Of a stretch of 64,000 nt of DNA, positions 33,257-41,761 are shown one piece after another. Below the pieces are notes generated by a model, which was not told the origin of the DNA, searched no databases, and was given only the letters and a program-made list of their open reading frames with translations. The stretch's first letter is position 1; each line of letters begins with the position of its first letter. The position numbers and the translations under genes are program-made. Source of the DNA: VXOI01 sp965261945 (GTDB lineage: Bacteria; Chloroflexota; Dehalococcoidia; Lucifugimonadales; UBA3495); assembly GCA_965261945.1 (NCBI GenBank), contig CBDHEF010000002.1, positions 1,674,001 to 1,738,000 on the forward strand, written 5' to 3'.

Positions 33257-33625
33257 CTAGTCATCGGCGGCAGGCAATTCGCGGAACACGGCGGCGCCGG
33301 ATTCCGTATCGTGGGTATGACCGTTAAGTGCCGCCAGCAGTTGTGCATTGCCGCGCCGCATCTCCGCAAGGAGTTCCTCACGAGTGCGGCGCAATTCTTC
33401 CCGAGTTTCTTCGTTGACACGGCGCATTTCTTCGTTGGCGCGGCGCAATTCTTCCCGAGTTTCTGTATTGGCGCGGTCGGAACTGGACTCGACTCGGCGA
33501 ATCTCCGACAGCAAATCCTGTTTCAGTTCGCGGTGAAGCCAGTAAACAAAACCCGCCAGCAAACCAGCAGCGGCTACCATCACAGCGCACAAGGCTGCGA
33601 CCGCCTGTATTGTTGCCGCATCCAT
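33257..33625 (-). CDS. Small membrane-anchored coiled-coil protein between pheS and pheT
   Basis: The 122-residue product begins MDAATIQAVAALCAVMVAAAGLLAGFVYWLHREL, a single N-terminal membrane helix, then a long charged coiled coil of repeats such as REELRRANEEMRRVNEETREELRR, and ends NAQLLAALNGHTHDTESGAAVFRELPAADD. The DNA repeats as well (blocks of GCGCGGCGCAATTCTTCCCG on the plus strand). Its place between pheS and pheT is unusual, since the two are normally adjacent. No function is known. It may only be a spacer gene co-transcribed with the synthetase. Confidence 0.65.
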   Translation of the reverse strand: MDAATIQAVAALCAVMVAAAGLLAGFVYWLHRELKQDLLSEIRRVESSSDRANTETREELRRANEEMRRVNEETREELRRTREELLAEMRRGNAQLLAALNGHTHDTESGAAVFRELPAADD

Positions 33626-33641
33626 AAAAGCCTGTCCCTCT

Positions 33642-34700
33642 CTAAAACTTGCGCAGGAACCGCAGGTCGTTGGCGTAGAAGTGGCGTATGTCGTCTATGC
33701 CGTATTTCAGCATGGCGATGCGCTCCGGCCCCAGGCCGAAGGCGAAGCCGGTGTACTTGTCCGGGTCGTAGCCCACGCCGGCCAGTACCTTCGGATGAAC
33801 CATGCCGGCCCCCATGATTTCGATCCAACCGCTGTCGCGGCAGATGCGGCAACCCCCTCCCTCTCCGTTGCAGGCGAAGCAGTCAATGGACATATCCACG
33901 CCCGGCTCGACGAAGGGGAAATAGTCGCAGCGGAAGCGCACCCTACGCTCTTCTCCAAACAATCGGCGGGCGAATTCGTAGAGCGTGCCTTTCAGATTGG
34001 CGAAGGTAATCCCCACGTCCACCGCCAGCCCTTCCACTTGGTAGAAGTGCCATTCGTGGGTGGCGTCGGTGGCCTCATAGCGGTAGCACTTGCCGGGAAC
34101 GATGACCCGCACCGGCGGTTCGCGGCTCTCCATCACACGCGCCTGCATCGGCGAGGTGTGAGTGCGGAGCAGCATGGGCTGCTCCCCTGCTTCGTTGGTG
34201 TAGTCCACCCACAGGGTATTCCACATATCCCGCGCCGGGTGGCCCTTGGGGATGTTGAGCATCTCGAAGTTGTAGTGGTCCCACTCGACTTCGGGGCCTT
34301 CGACCACGCTGAAACCCATGCCGACGAAGGCGGCACAAATTTCGCGGACAATTTGCGTGGTGGGATGCAGCCGCCCTTCCGCCGGGGGCCTTCCGGGCAG
34401 GGTGACGTCGAGCCGGTCTTCCTGCGCCGCCCGCAGTAGCGCGGCTTCGTTAATCTGCTGCCTACGGACTTCCAGCCCGTTTTCCAGCGATTGCTTGGCC
34501 TGGTTGGCCAAGGCGCCGATACGGCGGCGTTCCTCTATATCCAGCCCGGACAGCGCCCTGAGCAGGGTCGTCAGGGCGCCGCGCCGCCCGAGATAGGCTA
34601 TGCGCCACTGCTCCAGGGCATCCGGACTGTCCAGCGCCGATAGCTCAGCGAGGGCCGCGCTTGCCAATTCTTCGATATTCTGCTGTGTCGGCTGAACCAA
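33642..34700 (-). CDS. pheS: Phenylalanine--tRNA ligase alpha subunit
   Basis: This 352-residue catalytic subunit has an N-terminal coiled coil, then the class II motifs: HPTTQIVREICAAFVGMGFSVVEGPEVEWDHYNFEMLNIPKGHPARDM (motif 1), LLRTHTSPMQARVM and VIVPGKCYRYEATDATHEWHFYQVEGLAVD (motif 2), and FGLGPERIAMLKYGIDDIRHFYANDLRFLRKF (motif 3). A four-cysteine zinc-site-like insertion, CFACNGEGGGCRICRDSGW, lies in FRCDYFPFVEPGVDMSIDCFAC. It activates phenylalanine as AMP ester. The start is TTG 34700, 40 bases downstream of a strong promoter. Confidence 0.96.
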   Translation of the reverse strand: MVQPTQQNIEELASAALAELSALDSPDALEQWRIAYLGRRGALTTLLRALSGLDIEERRRIGALANQAKQSLENGLEVRRQQINEAALLRAAQEDRLDVTLPGRPPAEGRLHPTTQIVREICAAFVGMGFSVVEGPEVEWDHYNFEMLNIPKGHPARDMWNTLWVDYTNEAGEQPMLLRTHTSPMQARVMESREPPVRVIVPGKCYRYEATDATHEWHFYQVEGLAVDVGITFANLKGTLYEFARRLFGEERRVRFRCDYFPFVEPGVDMSIDCFACNGEGGGCRICRDSGWIEIMGAGMVHPKVLAGVGYDPDKYTGFAFGLGPERIAMLKYGIDDIRHFYANDLRFLRKF

Positions 34701-34742
34701 GGGATGTTACATTCCTGTTGACTGTTGAATTCTTGACTTCCG

Positions 34743-34771
34743 ATTATAGGAATCGCCCCCAATGCGGTCAA
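34743..34771 (-). promoter_or_regulatory. Promoter of pheS-pheT
   Basis: On the minus strand TTGACC (34771-34766) and a perfect TATAAT (34748-34743) are separated by 17 bases, just upstream of pheS. I see no T-box in the ~35-base leader. Confidence 0.8.
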
Positions 34772-34900
34772 GAAGCCGGAGCGGCGGCGCTCTCCAAACT
34801 CAAGGTCTGTTTCTGGACAATGGCCGGGGGGCGGGCTAGACTTATGGTGGCTTTCCCAATACTGTCTTTAACCCAACCCTGCTACGCCCGAGGTCTCGTT

Positions 34901-35953
34901 ATGCCCGTTTTTTCGCCTGAATACCTGCACAAGGCGGCCTACCATATCTACCGCGCCAAGGGCACGCCGGAGGCCGAGGCCGAGGTGGTGGCCGCGCATC
35001 TGGTCAAGGCCAACCTTACCGGCCACGACTCCCACGGCGTCATCCAGATTCCCACCTATGCCGAACGTATTGACGTTGGGCACATCGTCCCCGGCGCGCC
35101 CTTCGTGGTGGAGCGGGAGGCCCCCTGCACTGCCGTCATCAACGGCAACTGGGGTTTCGGCTTCGTGGTCACCGAGCGGGCCATGCGCATGGCCATTGAC
35201 AAGGCCCGGACCCACGGCGTCGCCGCCATCACGGTTCACCATCAGAGCCACATCGGACGGCTGGGCGACTATCCCACCATGGCCGCCGCCGAGGGGATGA
35301 TCGGCATGATCACCGCCGATTCGGGCGCTGCCCCCAAGCACGTCGCTCCCTTCGGCGGGCGGGCCCGCAAGCTGGGCACCAACCCCATCTGCATCGGTAT
35401 GCCCAGCAATCTCGACGGCCCGGTGCTGATGGACATGGCTTCCAGCACCGTCGCGCTGGGCAAGATTGCCCTGGCCCGCAACCGCCGTGAGTCCATCCCT
35501 CTCGGCTGGATTGTCGACCGGGAGGGCAACCCTACCACCGATCCCAACGACTATTTCTCCGGCGGGGCCATACTGCCGGTGGGCGTGGACCAGGGACACA
35601 AGGGCTACGCGCTGTCGTTCATGGTCGAGGTGTTCTCCGGTCTCCTGACCGGCCTCGGCTTTGGCATAGACCCGGAGGGCCGCCACAACGATGGCTGCTT
35701 CATCGCCGCATTCAACCTGGAGCATTTCCGCCCGCTGAACGAGTTCAAGAAGGACATGGGCGAGTTCGTCGAGTTCGTTAAGGATTCGCCGCCAGCCGCC
35801 GGGTTCAGCGAGGTGCTTTACCCCGGCGAGATCGAGTACCGCACTGAGCAGGCCAGGCGACGAGACGGCATCTTCGTAGAGGACGATACCTGGGCCCAGA
35901 TAAGCGGCCTGATGAAGTCGCTGGAAGTAGAAAACCTGATAGGCGAGCCATAG
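34901..35953 (+). CDS. LDH2/malate-type NAD(P)-dependent dehydrogenase
   Basis: The protein (350 residues from ATG 34901) belongs to the YlbC/LDH2 family of malate, ureidoglycolate and sulfolactate dehydrogenases. It shows NLTGHDSHGVIQIPTYAERI, the cofactor-site INGNWGFGFVVTERAM, the catalytic histidine segment VHHQSHIGRLGDYPTMAAAEGMIGMI, and KLGTNPICIGMPSNLDGPVLMDMASSTVALGKI, then GGAILPVGVDQGHKGYALSFMVEVFSGLLTG. These enzymes oxidise 2-hydroxy acids to 2-keto acids with NAD(P). The exact substrate cannot be read off. The longer frame upstream to 34661 is not needed. GAGG lies before the ATG. Confidence 0.88.
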   Translation: MPVFSPEYLHKAAYHIYRAKGTPEAEAEVVAAHLVKANLTGHDSHGVIQIPTYAERIDVGHIVPGAPFVVEREAPCTAVINGNWGFGFVVTERAMRMAIDKARTHGVAAITVHHQSHIGRLGDYPTMAAAEGMIGMITADSGAAPKHVAPFGGRARKLGTNPICIGMPSNLDGPVLMDMASSTVALGKIALARNRRESIPLGWIVDREGNPTTDPNDYFSGGAILPVGVDQGHKGYALSFMVEVFSGLLTGLGFGIDPEGRHNDGCFIAAFNLEHFRPLNEFKKDMGEFVEFVKDSPPAAGFSEVLYPGEIEYRTEQARRRDGIFVEDDTWAQISGLMKSLEVENLIGEP

Positions 35954-35990
35954 TTCCCTCTCTCACTGGGAGAGGGTTAGGGCGAAGGCC
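35954..35990 (+). repeat. Dispersed repeat copy
   Basis: CCCTCTCTCACTGGGAGAGG followed by GTTAGGGCGAAGGCC lies in the gap after the LDH2 gene and matches the G-rich repeat family. Confidence 0.65.
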
Positions 35991-36031
35991 GGATTGGGGC
36001 GTTCCCAACCGCTATTGGTATGGAGGATCAC

Positions 36032-36661
36032 GTGAGTTCCCGAAGTCCTTTCGGCGACAAAATCAGAGAAGCGTATCTGGAATCAGCCGAGTTCTTCGCC
36101 AAGCTGGTGGACGGCGTGGAAATTGACGCCTGGGAAGGCCACGCGCTGGGCCAGTGGACGCTGCGCGACCTGGCGGGCCATACCTACCGCTCCATCAGCA
36201 CCGTCGTTGGCTACTCCGAGAAGCCCGCGCCGCAGGTTGATGTTGAGTCCACGACACAGTGGATTCTCAACGTGAGGCAGAACGCGAATCCCGACCGCGT
36301 GGCGGAGCTGGGCCGATCAGCCGGGCTGGAAATCATGGACAACCCGCAGATGATGGTCCGCGGCTTCCTGAACATGGCCCGCGACAGAGTCAACGACCTT
36401 GATGAAGACTTCATCCTCGCCACGCCCCAAGGCGGGATGAAGCTCATAGACTACCTGCAACTCCGCACCATGGAACTGGTAATCCACGGCAGCGACTTCG
36501 CCAGGGCATTGGGCGTCGAATCAACGCCCCCGGCCAGCGGAATGCAAGTGACTCTACAGGTCCTTACCGGGGTGGCCGTCGCCGAGGGTCGCGGCCCCGC
36601 CCTGGCCAATGCCCTGACCGGCCGGGGGGTATTGCCGGCCAACTACAACCTGCTTATTTGA
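36032..36661 (+). CDS. DinB/maleylpyruvate-isomerase-fold protein
   Basis: The preferred start is GTG 36032, with GGAGG five bases upstream, giving 209 residues; an in-frame ATG at 36020 lacks a ribosome site. The sequence FAKLVDGVEIDAWEGHALGQWTLRDLAGHTYRSISTVVGYSEKPAP is the N-terminal four-helix bundle of the DinB-like (mycothiol/maleylpyruvate isomerase) superfamily, with the metal-ligand histidine in DLAGHT. The later MELVIHGSDFARALG supplies a second conserved histidine (VIHGSD), typical of TIGR03083-type members. A thiol-dependent metalloenzyme role is plausible but unproven. Confidence 0.72.
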   Translation: MSSRSPFGDKIREAYLESAEFFAKLVDGVEIDAWEGHALGQWTLRDLAGHTYRSISTVVGYSEKPAPQVDVESTTQWILNVRQNANPDRVAELGRSAGLEIMDNPQMMVRGFLNMARDRVNDLDEDFILATPQGGMKLIDYLQLRTMELVIHGSDFARALGVESTPPASGMQVTLQVLTGVAVAEGRGPALANALTGRGVLPANYNLLI

Positions 36662-36701
36662 TGCCCGATCCGCTCACTCCCAAGTGTCGGCGTCTGCTCT
36701 G

Positions 36702-37436
36702 ATGCCCGATTACCGCATCGCCGGGGTCTTCCTGCTCCTGACCGCACTGGCGACGGCAATATCCGTCCCGGCTCGCTTGATGGCTGGCGCGGACGATACG
36801 CCATTCACGGATACTCTGTCTCAAGGGATTAACCTGGAACAGGCGGAAATTGCCCGGCTTGCCGCATCCGAGAAACTGTCCGCCATCGGCGCTGCAAGCG
36901 TTGCCTACGGTACCGGTGGAGCGGCTCGGTTGGTGGGCGGGTTTACCTTGCTGGCCTCCAGCCTCCCCCTTTGGCGGGCAGTGGGAACCTATCACCCCAC
37001 TGCCATGGGTATGGCGGTGGTCCTGCTCGCAGCATCGGGAATCGCCTCGGCGGTGTCCGGCGCGTCAGCCGTCGCGCTGGCTGTGCTGGCGCCCGAACCG
37101 CAGGCAACAGTTGTGCTGACCCATGGCGAATCGTTCGTAAGCGGAGCTGAGGAAGCCCTGTTAACCCTCCGGTGGGCCACCGGAGCACTGGGCTTCACGC
37201 TGGCCGGGCTGGGGCTGGTGGCGCTGGGGCCGGTGCAGTGGCGCATGGGCGGCTTCTTGCGCGTCGCCGCCGTCGTGGGCGCCGTGCTCGGAGCGGCGAT
37301 GCTGTTCATCTGGGTTGACGGCGCCACCCTGGTTCACCGGATAACGGGCATCGGTTTCCTGATATGGCTGATACTTGCCGGGCTGTGGTTGGTCGCCGGA
37401 CGGGTCAGGCAGCCCGCTGAATCGTTATCCCGCTGA
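36702..37436 (+). CDS. Hypothetical membrane protein
   Basis: This 244-residue protein is very hydrophobic with about six predicted membrane helices (GVFLLLTALATAISVPARLMAG, AARLVGGFTLLASSLPL, GMAVVLLAASGIASAVSGASAVALAVLA, WATGALGFTLAGLGLVALGPVQW, VVGAVLGAAMLFIWVDGATLVHRITGIGFLIWLILAGLWLVAGR). The order and size recall DUF4386-like proteins, but I cannot confirm this. The start may be ATG 36702 or GTG 36684. It follows the DinB-like gene by 40 bases and could share its transcript. Confidence 0.62.
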   Translation: MPDYRIAGVFLLLTALATAISVPARLMAGADDTPFTDTLSQGINLEQAEIARLAASEKLSAIGAASVAYGTGGAARLVGGFTLLASSLPLWRAVGTYHPTAMGMAVVLLAASGIASAVSGASAVALAVLAPEPQATVVLTHGESFVSGAEEALLTLRWATGALGFTLAGLGLVALGPVQWRMGGFLRVAAVVGAVLGAAMLFIWVDGATLVHRITGIGFLIWLILAGLWLVAGRVRQPAESLSR

Positions 37437-37495
37437 CCGTAAAAGTGCGCCCATTACCCCCCTCCCAGAAGGACAGGGAACTTCGGAAATAATCC

Positions 37496-37786
37496 TTACC
37501 AGGGTGTCACTCGTCTTCTATTTCTTCTGATTCGCTCCATTACTTCTACTTCAGAGTCGTCCCACGTTGTTGTCCACGTGAGCGCCAGTCCCGTGACCGT
37601 CAATAGGAATCCTCCGCCCAATACAACGCTCACGGTGTAAAGCCCAACGCTCCAGGTTATTCCCAACGCGGCAGAATCGCCGATATTCTCCCGGGTAATC
37701 ACAAAACCCAAAAGCGCGGCAATGATGACTCCGAGCAAAATGGAGGCTATTCCGCTCACCAGGAGCGTGTTGGCCGCTTTCCACAT
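37496..37786 (-). CDS. Small two-helix membrane protein
   Basis: The 96-residue product MWKAANTLLVSGIASILLGVIIAALLGFVITRENIGDSAALGITWSVGLYTVSVVLGGGFLLTVTGLALTWTTTWDD has two or three membrane helices and a basic C-terminal tail (ERIRRNRRRV). No family is recognised. The ATG at 37786 has GAGGG directly before it, closer than usual, so the start is uncertain. Confidence 0.5.
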   Translation of the reverse strand: MWKAANTLLVSGIASILLGVIIAALLGFVITRENIGDSAALGITWSVGLYTVSVVLGGGFLLTVTGLALTWTTTWDDSEVEVMERIRRNRRRVTPW

Positions 37787-37873
37787 CCCTCAAAAGCCTC
37801 CCTGAACTTCTTCGTCAGCCCGCCGGCTCCTGTAGTTTCTTCAACAACGGAATTTGCCGGATCTTGGCCGGGG

Positions 37874-38545
37874 TCAAATCGTCCCAGTAGATGCCAGTCG
37901 GGCGGGCATAGCGCCGCTGCACTGGATGAGTTCGTCGGATGTTACCACGTAATCGAGGAACACGTCGTGGCGGGTGTAGGGCAGGTCTTCGTTCAAGAGC
38001 TGCATAGGGTGAACGGTGCTGACCACCGGCGTATCCGGCGACACGATGCCCGCAGCGATGGACAGGCCGTACTCCAGGTCGGCAAAGCCGCCACCCTTGC
38101 CGACCCGCGTTCCCAGCCTGTTGACTGCCACCGAGCCTGAGATTACCAGGTCAACCGGGCGCATTTCCTCGACGTATACCGGACGCCCCCAGCGGAAGGC
38201 CCCGGCGATAGTGGATGCCTCGGCAGGCGACGCGCCCCCGGCCCCGATACAAATGCGGGCCGGGTCCAGCTCCACGAAGCACTGTTCCTGCCAGAGGCGC
38301 GGCACGGCCATGTAGAGCGTTTTGCCTTCCTCCAGCGCCTTCTGGCGCAGGGGACGCTGGGCCTTGTCGGGGTTGCCCTTGATGACGCGGGCGTCCCGCC
38401 AAGCCTCCAGCTCGCCAACGCGGTCGGCGGCGGCCTCGCAGCCCCGGAAGTGGGGAATCTTGTCGTGCAGCTCGCGCGTATGGGCGGCCCCGGCAGCTTC
38501 CATCGCCGACCATACCGCCTCGCGAACTTCGTCCTTGCTGCGCAT
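37874..38545 (-). CDS. 5-formyltetrahydrofolate cyclo-ligase family protein
   Basis: The protein (223 residues from ATG 38545) has the cyclo-ligase pattern: an N-terminal helix MRSKDEVREAVWSAMEAAGA, GCEAAADRVGELEAWRDARVIKGNPDKAQRPLRQKALEEGKTLYMAVPRL (substrate loop), and the nucleotide/Mg site GGASPAEAS...GTRVGKGGGFADLEYGLSI (the GxGxGYYD-type motif). 5-FCL converts 5-formyl-THF to 5,10-methenyl-THF with ATP. The larger and more divergent sequence, close to MTHFSD-like relatives, makes the exact reaction less certain. TATAAT lies upstream at 38592-38587, but a clear -35 is missing. Confidence 0.78.
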   Translation of the reverse strand: MRSKDEVREAVWSAMEAAGAAHTRELHDKIPHFRGCEAAADRVGELEAWRDARVIKGNPDKAQRPLRQKALEEGKTLYMAVPRLWQEQCFVELDPARICIGAGGASPAEASTIAGAFRWGRPVYVEEMRPVDLVISGSVAVNRLGTRVGKGGGFADLEYGLSIAAGIVSPDTPVVSTVHPMQLLNEDLPYTRHDVFLDYVVTSDELIQCSGAMPARLASTGTI

Positions 38546-38879
38546 AATCACTGTCGCTCCGGGTCCGAGGTGAATTCGGCTTCCCAATTATAAGGGTATC
38601 GAAAAGGCTGATTCTAAGCCTTGGCTTTAGGCGCTGTGCAGTTTAGTCCTCTTGCCCATGACCGAGAGGGTTGAGTGGAGTGGAAGGTGAGTTTAAAGCT
38701 CGACTATGGTTGCTAATGAACGGGGACGCCCCGCCCTAACCCTCCCTCAGAGGGAAAGGGGACAGCCAAAACACCCTACGCCGCGACGAATTCCGTTTGA
38801 CACTCCAAGCTGTTTGTGATAAGTTTCTCGCGCAAAAAGCACCCCCTGGTTGCCCTACTCACAGGCTCCGAGAGAGTTA
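38546..38879. other. Divergent intergenic region with repeat and pyrophosphatase promoter
   Basis: A dispersed repeat copy lies at 38721-38776 (GGGGACGCCCCGCCCTAACC, CTCCCTCAGAGGGAAAGGGG, then CCAAAACACCCT, which resembles a MITE end). The promoter for the pyrophosphatase gene follows at 38797-38825. No gene is seen. Confidence 0.55.
38797..38825 (+). promoter_or_regulatory. Promoter of the membrane pyrophosphatase gene
   Basis: A perfect TTGACA (38797-38802) is followed after 17 bases by TAAGTT (38820-38825), placing the start of transcription about 45-50 bases before the ATG at 38880. Confidence 0.6.
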
Positions 38880-41006
38880 ATGGAATCGCTAATTGTCGCT
38901 CTGGCCGCAGGTGCGCTTGCCCTGATTTTCGCCGCCTTTACCGCCATGCGGGTCCTTCGCGCCGACCCCGGCAACGAGTTGATGCGGAGCATTGGAGACG
39001 CCATCCGCGAAGGAGCGGGAGCGTTTCTGCGGCGCGAATATATGTCGCTGCTGCCCTTCGTTGTTGTCGTTGCCGTGGTACTGGGCGTTCTGGACTACAC
39101 CATTTTCGACCACGACCTGCCTGTTCCGGCAACTGCCATATCATACCTGGTGGGCACCATCTGCTCCGGCACCGCCGGATTCATCGGCATGAGCGTGGCG
39201 GTGCGGGCCAACGTCCGGACCGCGGCCGCCGCCATGCACGGCCTGAATCCGGCCCTTCGGGTGGCCTTCTCCAGCGGCACTGTGATGGGCGTTACCGTGG
39301 TGGGCATCGGCCTGCTGGGCGTTTCCGTTCTCTACGTGGTTTTCCAGAACATCAGCGTCGTCGCCGGATTCGGGTTCGGGGCCAGTTCCATCGCCCTGTT
39401 CGCCCGCGTGGGCGGCGGCATCTTCACCAAGGCCGCAGACGTCGGTTCCGACCTGGTTGGCAAGGTGGAAGCGGGCATCCCCGAAGACGACCCCCGCAAC
39501 CCCGGCGTGATTGCCGACAACGTGGGCGACAACGTGGGCGATGTTGCGGGCATGGGAGCCGACCTGTTCGAGTCCTACGTCAGCTCCATCATCTCTACCA
39601 TAGCGCTGTCCGCCGCCGCCGTGGTATTCGCCACCGGCGCCTCCGATGAATTCGACTATACCGACTCGCAGTCGGTGTTCCCGATGCTCTTGGCCGGCGC
39701 CGGCATAGTCGCCGCTATACTGGGTACCTTCGTAGTCCGCAGCGGCGAGCAGGCCAACTTCGAGAAGTTGTTGTGGTCGCTGCGCTACGGCATTTTCGCG
39801 GCGGGCGGCCTGCTGTTAGTTTTCGCCGCGATACTGACCCTCACCCTTACCGGCAACTGGTGGTGGTTCGGCTGCGTCGTCGCCGGACTGGTGGCAGGAA
39901 CGATTATCGGCTTGGGGACCGAATACTTCACTTCCTACAGCTACAAGCCGACGCAGAGGGTTTCCGCCGCCTCTGAAACCGGCGCGGCTACGGTGATCAT
40001 CCAGGGCATCGCCAGCGGTATGTTGAGCACTCTCATACCTGTCATCTGCGTGTCCATCGCCATCCTGCTGGCCTACTGGTTCGCCGGATTCTACGGCGTG
40101 GCCCTGGCCGGCGTCGGCCTGCTGTCCACCCTGGGGATCACGCTGGCGACCGACGCCTACGGCCCGGTGGCCGACAACGCGGGCGGCATCGCCGAGCAGG
40201 CCAACCTCGACCCCGAAGTCCGCGAGCGCACCGACGCCCTGGACGCCCTCGGCAACACCACCGCCGCCACCGGCAAGGGCTTCGCCATCGGGTCGGCAGC
40301 GCTCACAGCGCTGGCTCTGCTGGCCGCCTACTCGGTGAGCGCCAAGCTAATCACCATCGGGGCCGACGGAAAGCTGGACATTGAGGCGATGTTGGGCCAA
40401 GCTATGGAGAACGGATCCAACGCGGGCATCAACCTCTTGCAGCCGGAAATACTGGTGGGGCTAGTGATAGGCGCGATGCTGCCTTTCATCTTCTCGGCCC
40501 TGACCATGCAGGCGGTGGGCCGCGCCGCCCAGGGCATCGTGGACGAAGTACGCCGACAGTTCCGGGAGATTCCCGGCCTGATGGAAGGCACCGGCAAGCC
40601 CGACTCCGCCCGCTGCGTGGACATCAGCACCCGCGCCGCGCTGCGCGAGATGATCCTCCCCGGCCTGATGGCGGTCATCGCTCCCATCGCCGCAGGCTTC
40701 ATCCTTGGCCCCGCGGCGCTGGGCGGGCTGCTTATCGGCTCTGTGGCCTCCGGCTTCATGCTGGCTATCATGATGGCCTCGGCGGGCGGCACGTGGGACA
40801 ACGCCAAGAAGTACGTGGAGTTGGGCAACTACGGCGGGAAAGGCTCCGACGCACACAAGGCGGCAGTCGAGGGCGATGTGGTGGGCGATCCTTTCAAGGA
40901 CACGTCGGGCCCATCCCTCAACATCCTGCTCAAGCTGATGGCCGTGGTGTCGCTGATCTTTGCCCCGGTGTTCCTGGAAGTTACGCCACTGATCAGGCTG
41001 GCATAG
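38880..41006 (+). CDS. hppA: K+-dependent membrane-bound pyrophosphatase (ion pump)
   Basis: This 708-residue integral membrane enzyme couples pyrophosphate hydrolysis to H+ and/or Na+ pumping. About 16 helices are expected. The active-site motifs are present: GGGIFTKAADVGSDLVGKVEAGIPEDDPRNPGVIADNVGDNVGDVAGMGADLFESY, DAYGPVADNAGGIAEQ, and TWDNAKKYVE...GSDAHKAAVEGDVVGDPFKDTSGPSLNIL. The segment GNTTAATGKGF has Ala where K+-independent enzymes have Lys (GNTTKA), marking the K+-dependent class. Which ion is pumped cannot be decided. The ATG at 38880 follows GAGAG; a TTG at 38850 is an alternative. Confidence 0.95.
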   Translation: MESLIVALAAGALALIFAAFTAMRVLRADPGNELMRSIGDAIREGAGAFLRREYMSLLPFVVVVAVVLGVLDYTIFDHDLPVPATAISYLVGTICSGTAGFIGMSVAVRANVRTAAAAMHGLNPALRVAFSSGTVMGVTVVGIGLLGVSVLYVVFQNISVVAGFGFGASSIALFARVGGGIFTKAADVGSDLVGKVEAGIPEDDPRNPGVIADNVGDNVGDVAGMGADLFESYVSSIISTIALSAAAVVFATGASDEFDYTDSQSVFPMLLAGAGIVAAILGTFVVRSGEQANFEKLLWSLRYGIFAAGGLLLVFAAILTLTLTGNWWWFGCVVAGLVAGTIIGLGTEYFTSYSYKPTQRVSAASETGAATVIIQGIASGMLSTLIPVICVSIAILLAYWFAGFYGVALAGVGLLSTLGITLATDAYGPVADNAGGIAEQANLDPEVRERTDALDALGNTTAATGKGFAIGSAALTALALLAAYSVSAKLITIGADGKLDIEAMLGQAMENGSNAGINLLQPEILVGLVIGAMLPFIFSALTMQAVGRAAQGIVDEVRRQFREIPGLMEGTGKPDSARCVDISTRAALREMILPGLMAVIAPIAAGFILGPAALGGLLIGSVASGFMLAIMMASAGGTWDNAKKYVELGNYGGKGSDAHKAAVEGDVVGDPFKDTSGPSLNILLKLMAVVSLIFAPVFLEVTPLIRLA

Positions 41007-41028
41007 CGCAACGCTTCCGGCAGGGGAT

Positions 41029-41113
41029 ATAGGTTCCTCTCCCTCCGGGGGGAGGGTTAGGGTTAGGGTGGGAGCGTCCCCTTTAGGTAGGGGGAGAGAG
41101 AATTAAAAGACCT
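41029..41113. mobile_element. Deleted MITE-like element
   Basis: This has the CCTCTCCCTCCGGGGGGAGG arm, GTTAGGGTTAGGGTGGGAGC, then directly the right end GGGGGAGAGAGAATTAAAAG-ACCT. The central ACATTGTGTCAT part of copies A and B and the left terminal repeat are missing. Confidence 0.5.
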
Positions 41114-41161
41114 GGCCTTCAACGAGGAGGTGGTGATGCTGGAAAGCGCCGCCGCCGAAGT

Positions 41162-41734
41162 CTACGCCGAAGCCTGACCCGTCTCGAGGTCGATAATCCG
41201 GGCGGTGGTCATACCGTCCTTGTTCTCCAGCAATCCGACGGTGCCCAGGGCGCCCCGACGGTGCCGCTTGCCCGGATAGGTGGGGCTGCCCGGGTTCACC
41301 ATCAACACACCGTCCCAGCGGCAGACCAGTTCCTCGTGAGTGTCGCCGAACACGACCACGTCTACCTGCTCGCCGAACTTGGCGGCCAGCGTTTTCGCCG
41401 CTCGTCCCTCCGGCAGCACCAGGCCGGCGCCGTCGCCGGTGGTGGCAATCTTCGGCCCCGGCCACTGGATGTCGTGAATCATGCCGATGGCGAGGCCGCC
41501 GGTGTGTACCACCCGCACGGCGTCGGCCAGCCGCTCGCCCGGCTCTCTGGGGTCCTCGTAGCCCCGGACGGCCAACACCGGCGCGACGGTTTCGAGGTAG
41601 TCGAGAACGCCCAGGCATTCCAGGTCGCCGCAGTGCAGGATGAGGTCAGCGCCGCTGAGGGCTTCCAGCACCTTGCCGGGCAGGTCCCGGCCACTGCCTG
41701 CGGAATGCGTGTCGGATATCAGGGCTATTCGCAT
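41162..41734 (-). CDS. YfcE/MJ0936-type metallophosphoesterase
   Basis: The 190-residue protein has MRIALISDTHS (DxH motif), ILHCGDLECLG (GD motif), IHDIQWPG (histidine, usually GH), and VVFGDTHEE...LMVNPGSPTYPG, as in small bacterial phosphodiesterases. The usual GNCD/GNHD motif is replaced by GYEDP (VRGYEDPRE), which removes the conserved Asn that ligates the second metal, so activity may be reduced or altered. It lies downstream of an unknown gene and the GT20 gene on the same strand. Confidence 0.83.
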   Translation of the reverse strand: MRIALISDTHSAGSGRDLPGKVLEALSGADLILHCGDLECLGVLDYLETVAPVLAVRGYEDPREPGERLADAVRVVHTGGLAIGMIHDIQWPGPKIATTGDGAGLVLPEGRAAKTLAAKFGEQVDVVVFGDTHEELVCRWDGVLMVNPGSPTYPGKRHRRGALGTVGLLENKDGMTTARIIDLETGQASA

Positions 41735-41761
41735 GGATTCACAGTTCTTCGGCGGCGGCCA

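Noticed and set aside
34661..34900. N-terminal extension of the LDH2 dehydrogenase to 430 residues
   Set aside because: The family begins at the PVFSPEYLHKAAYHI segment; the extension crosses the pheS promoter and has no ribosome site.
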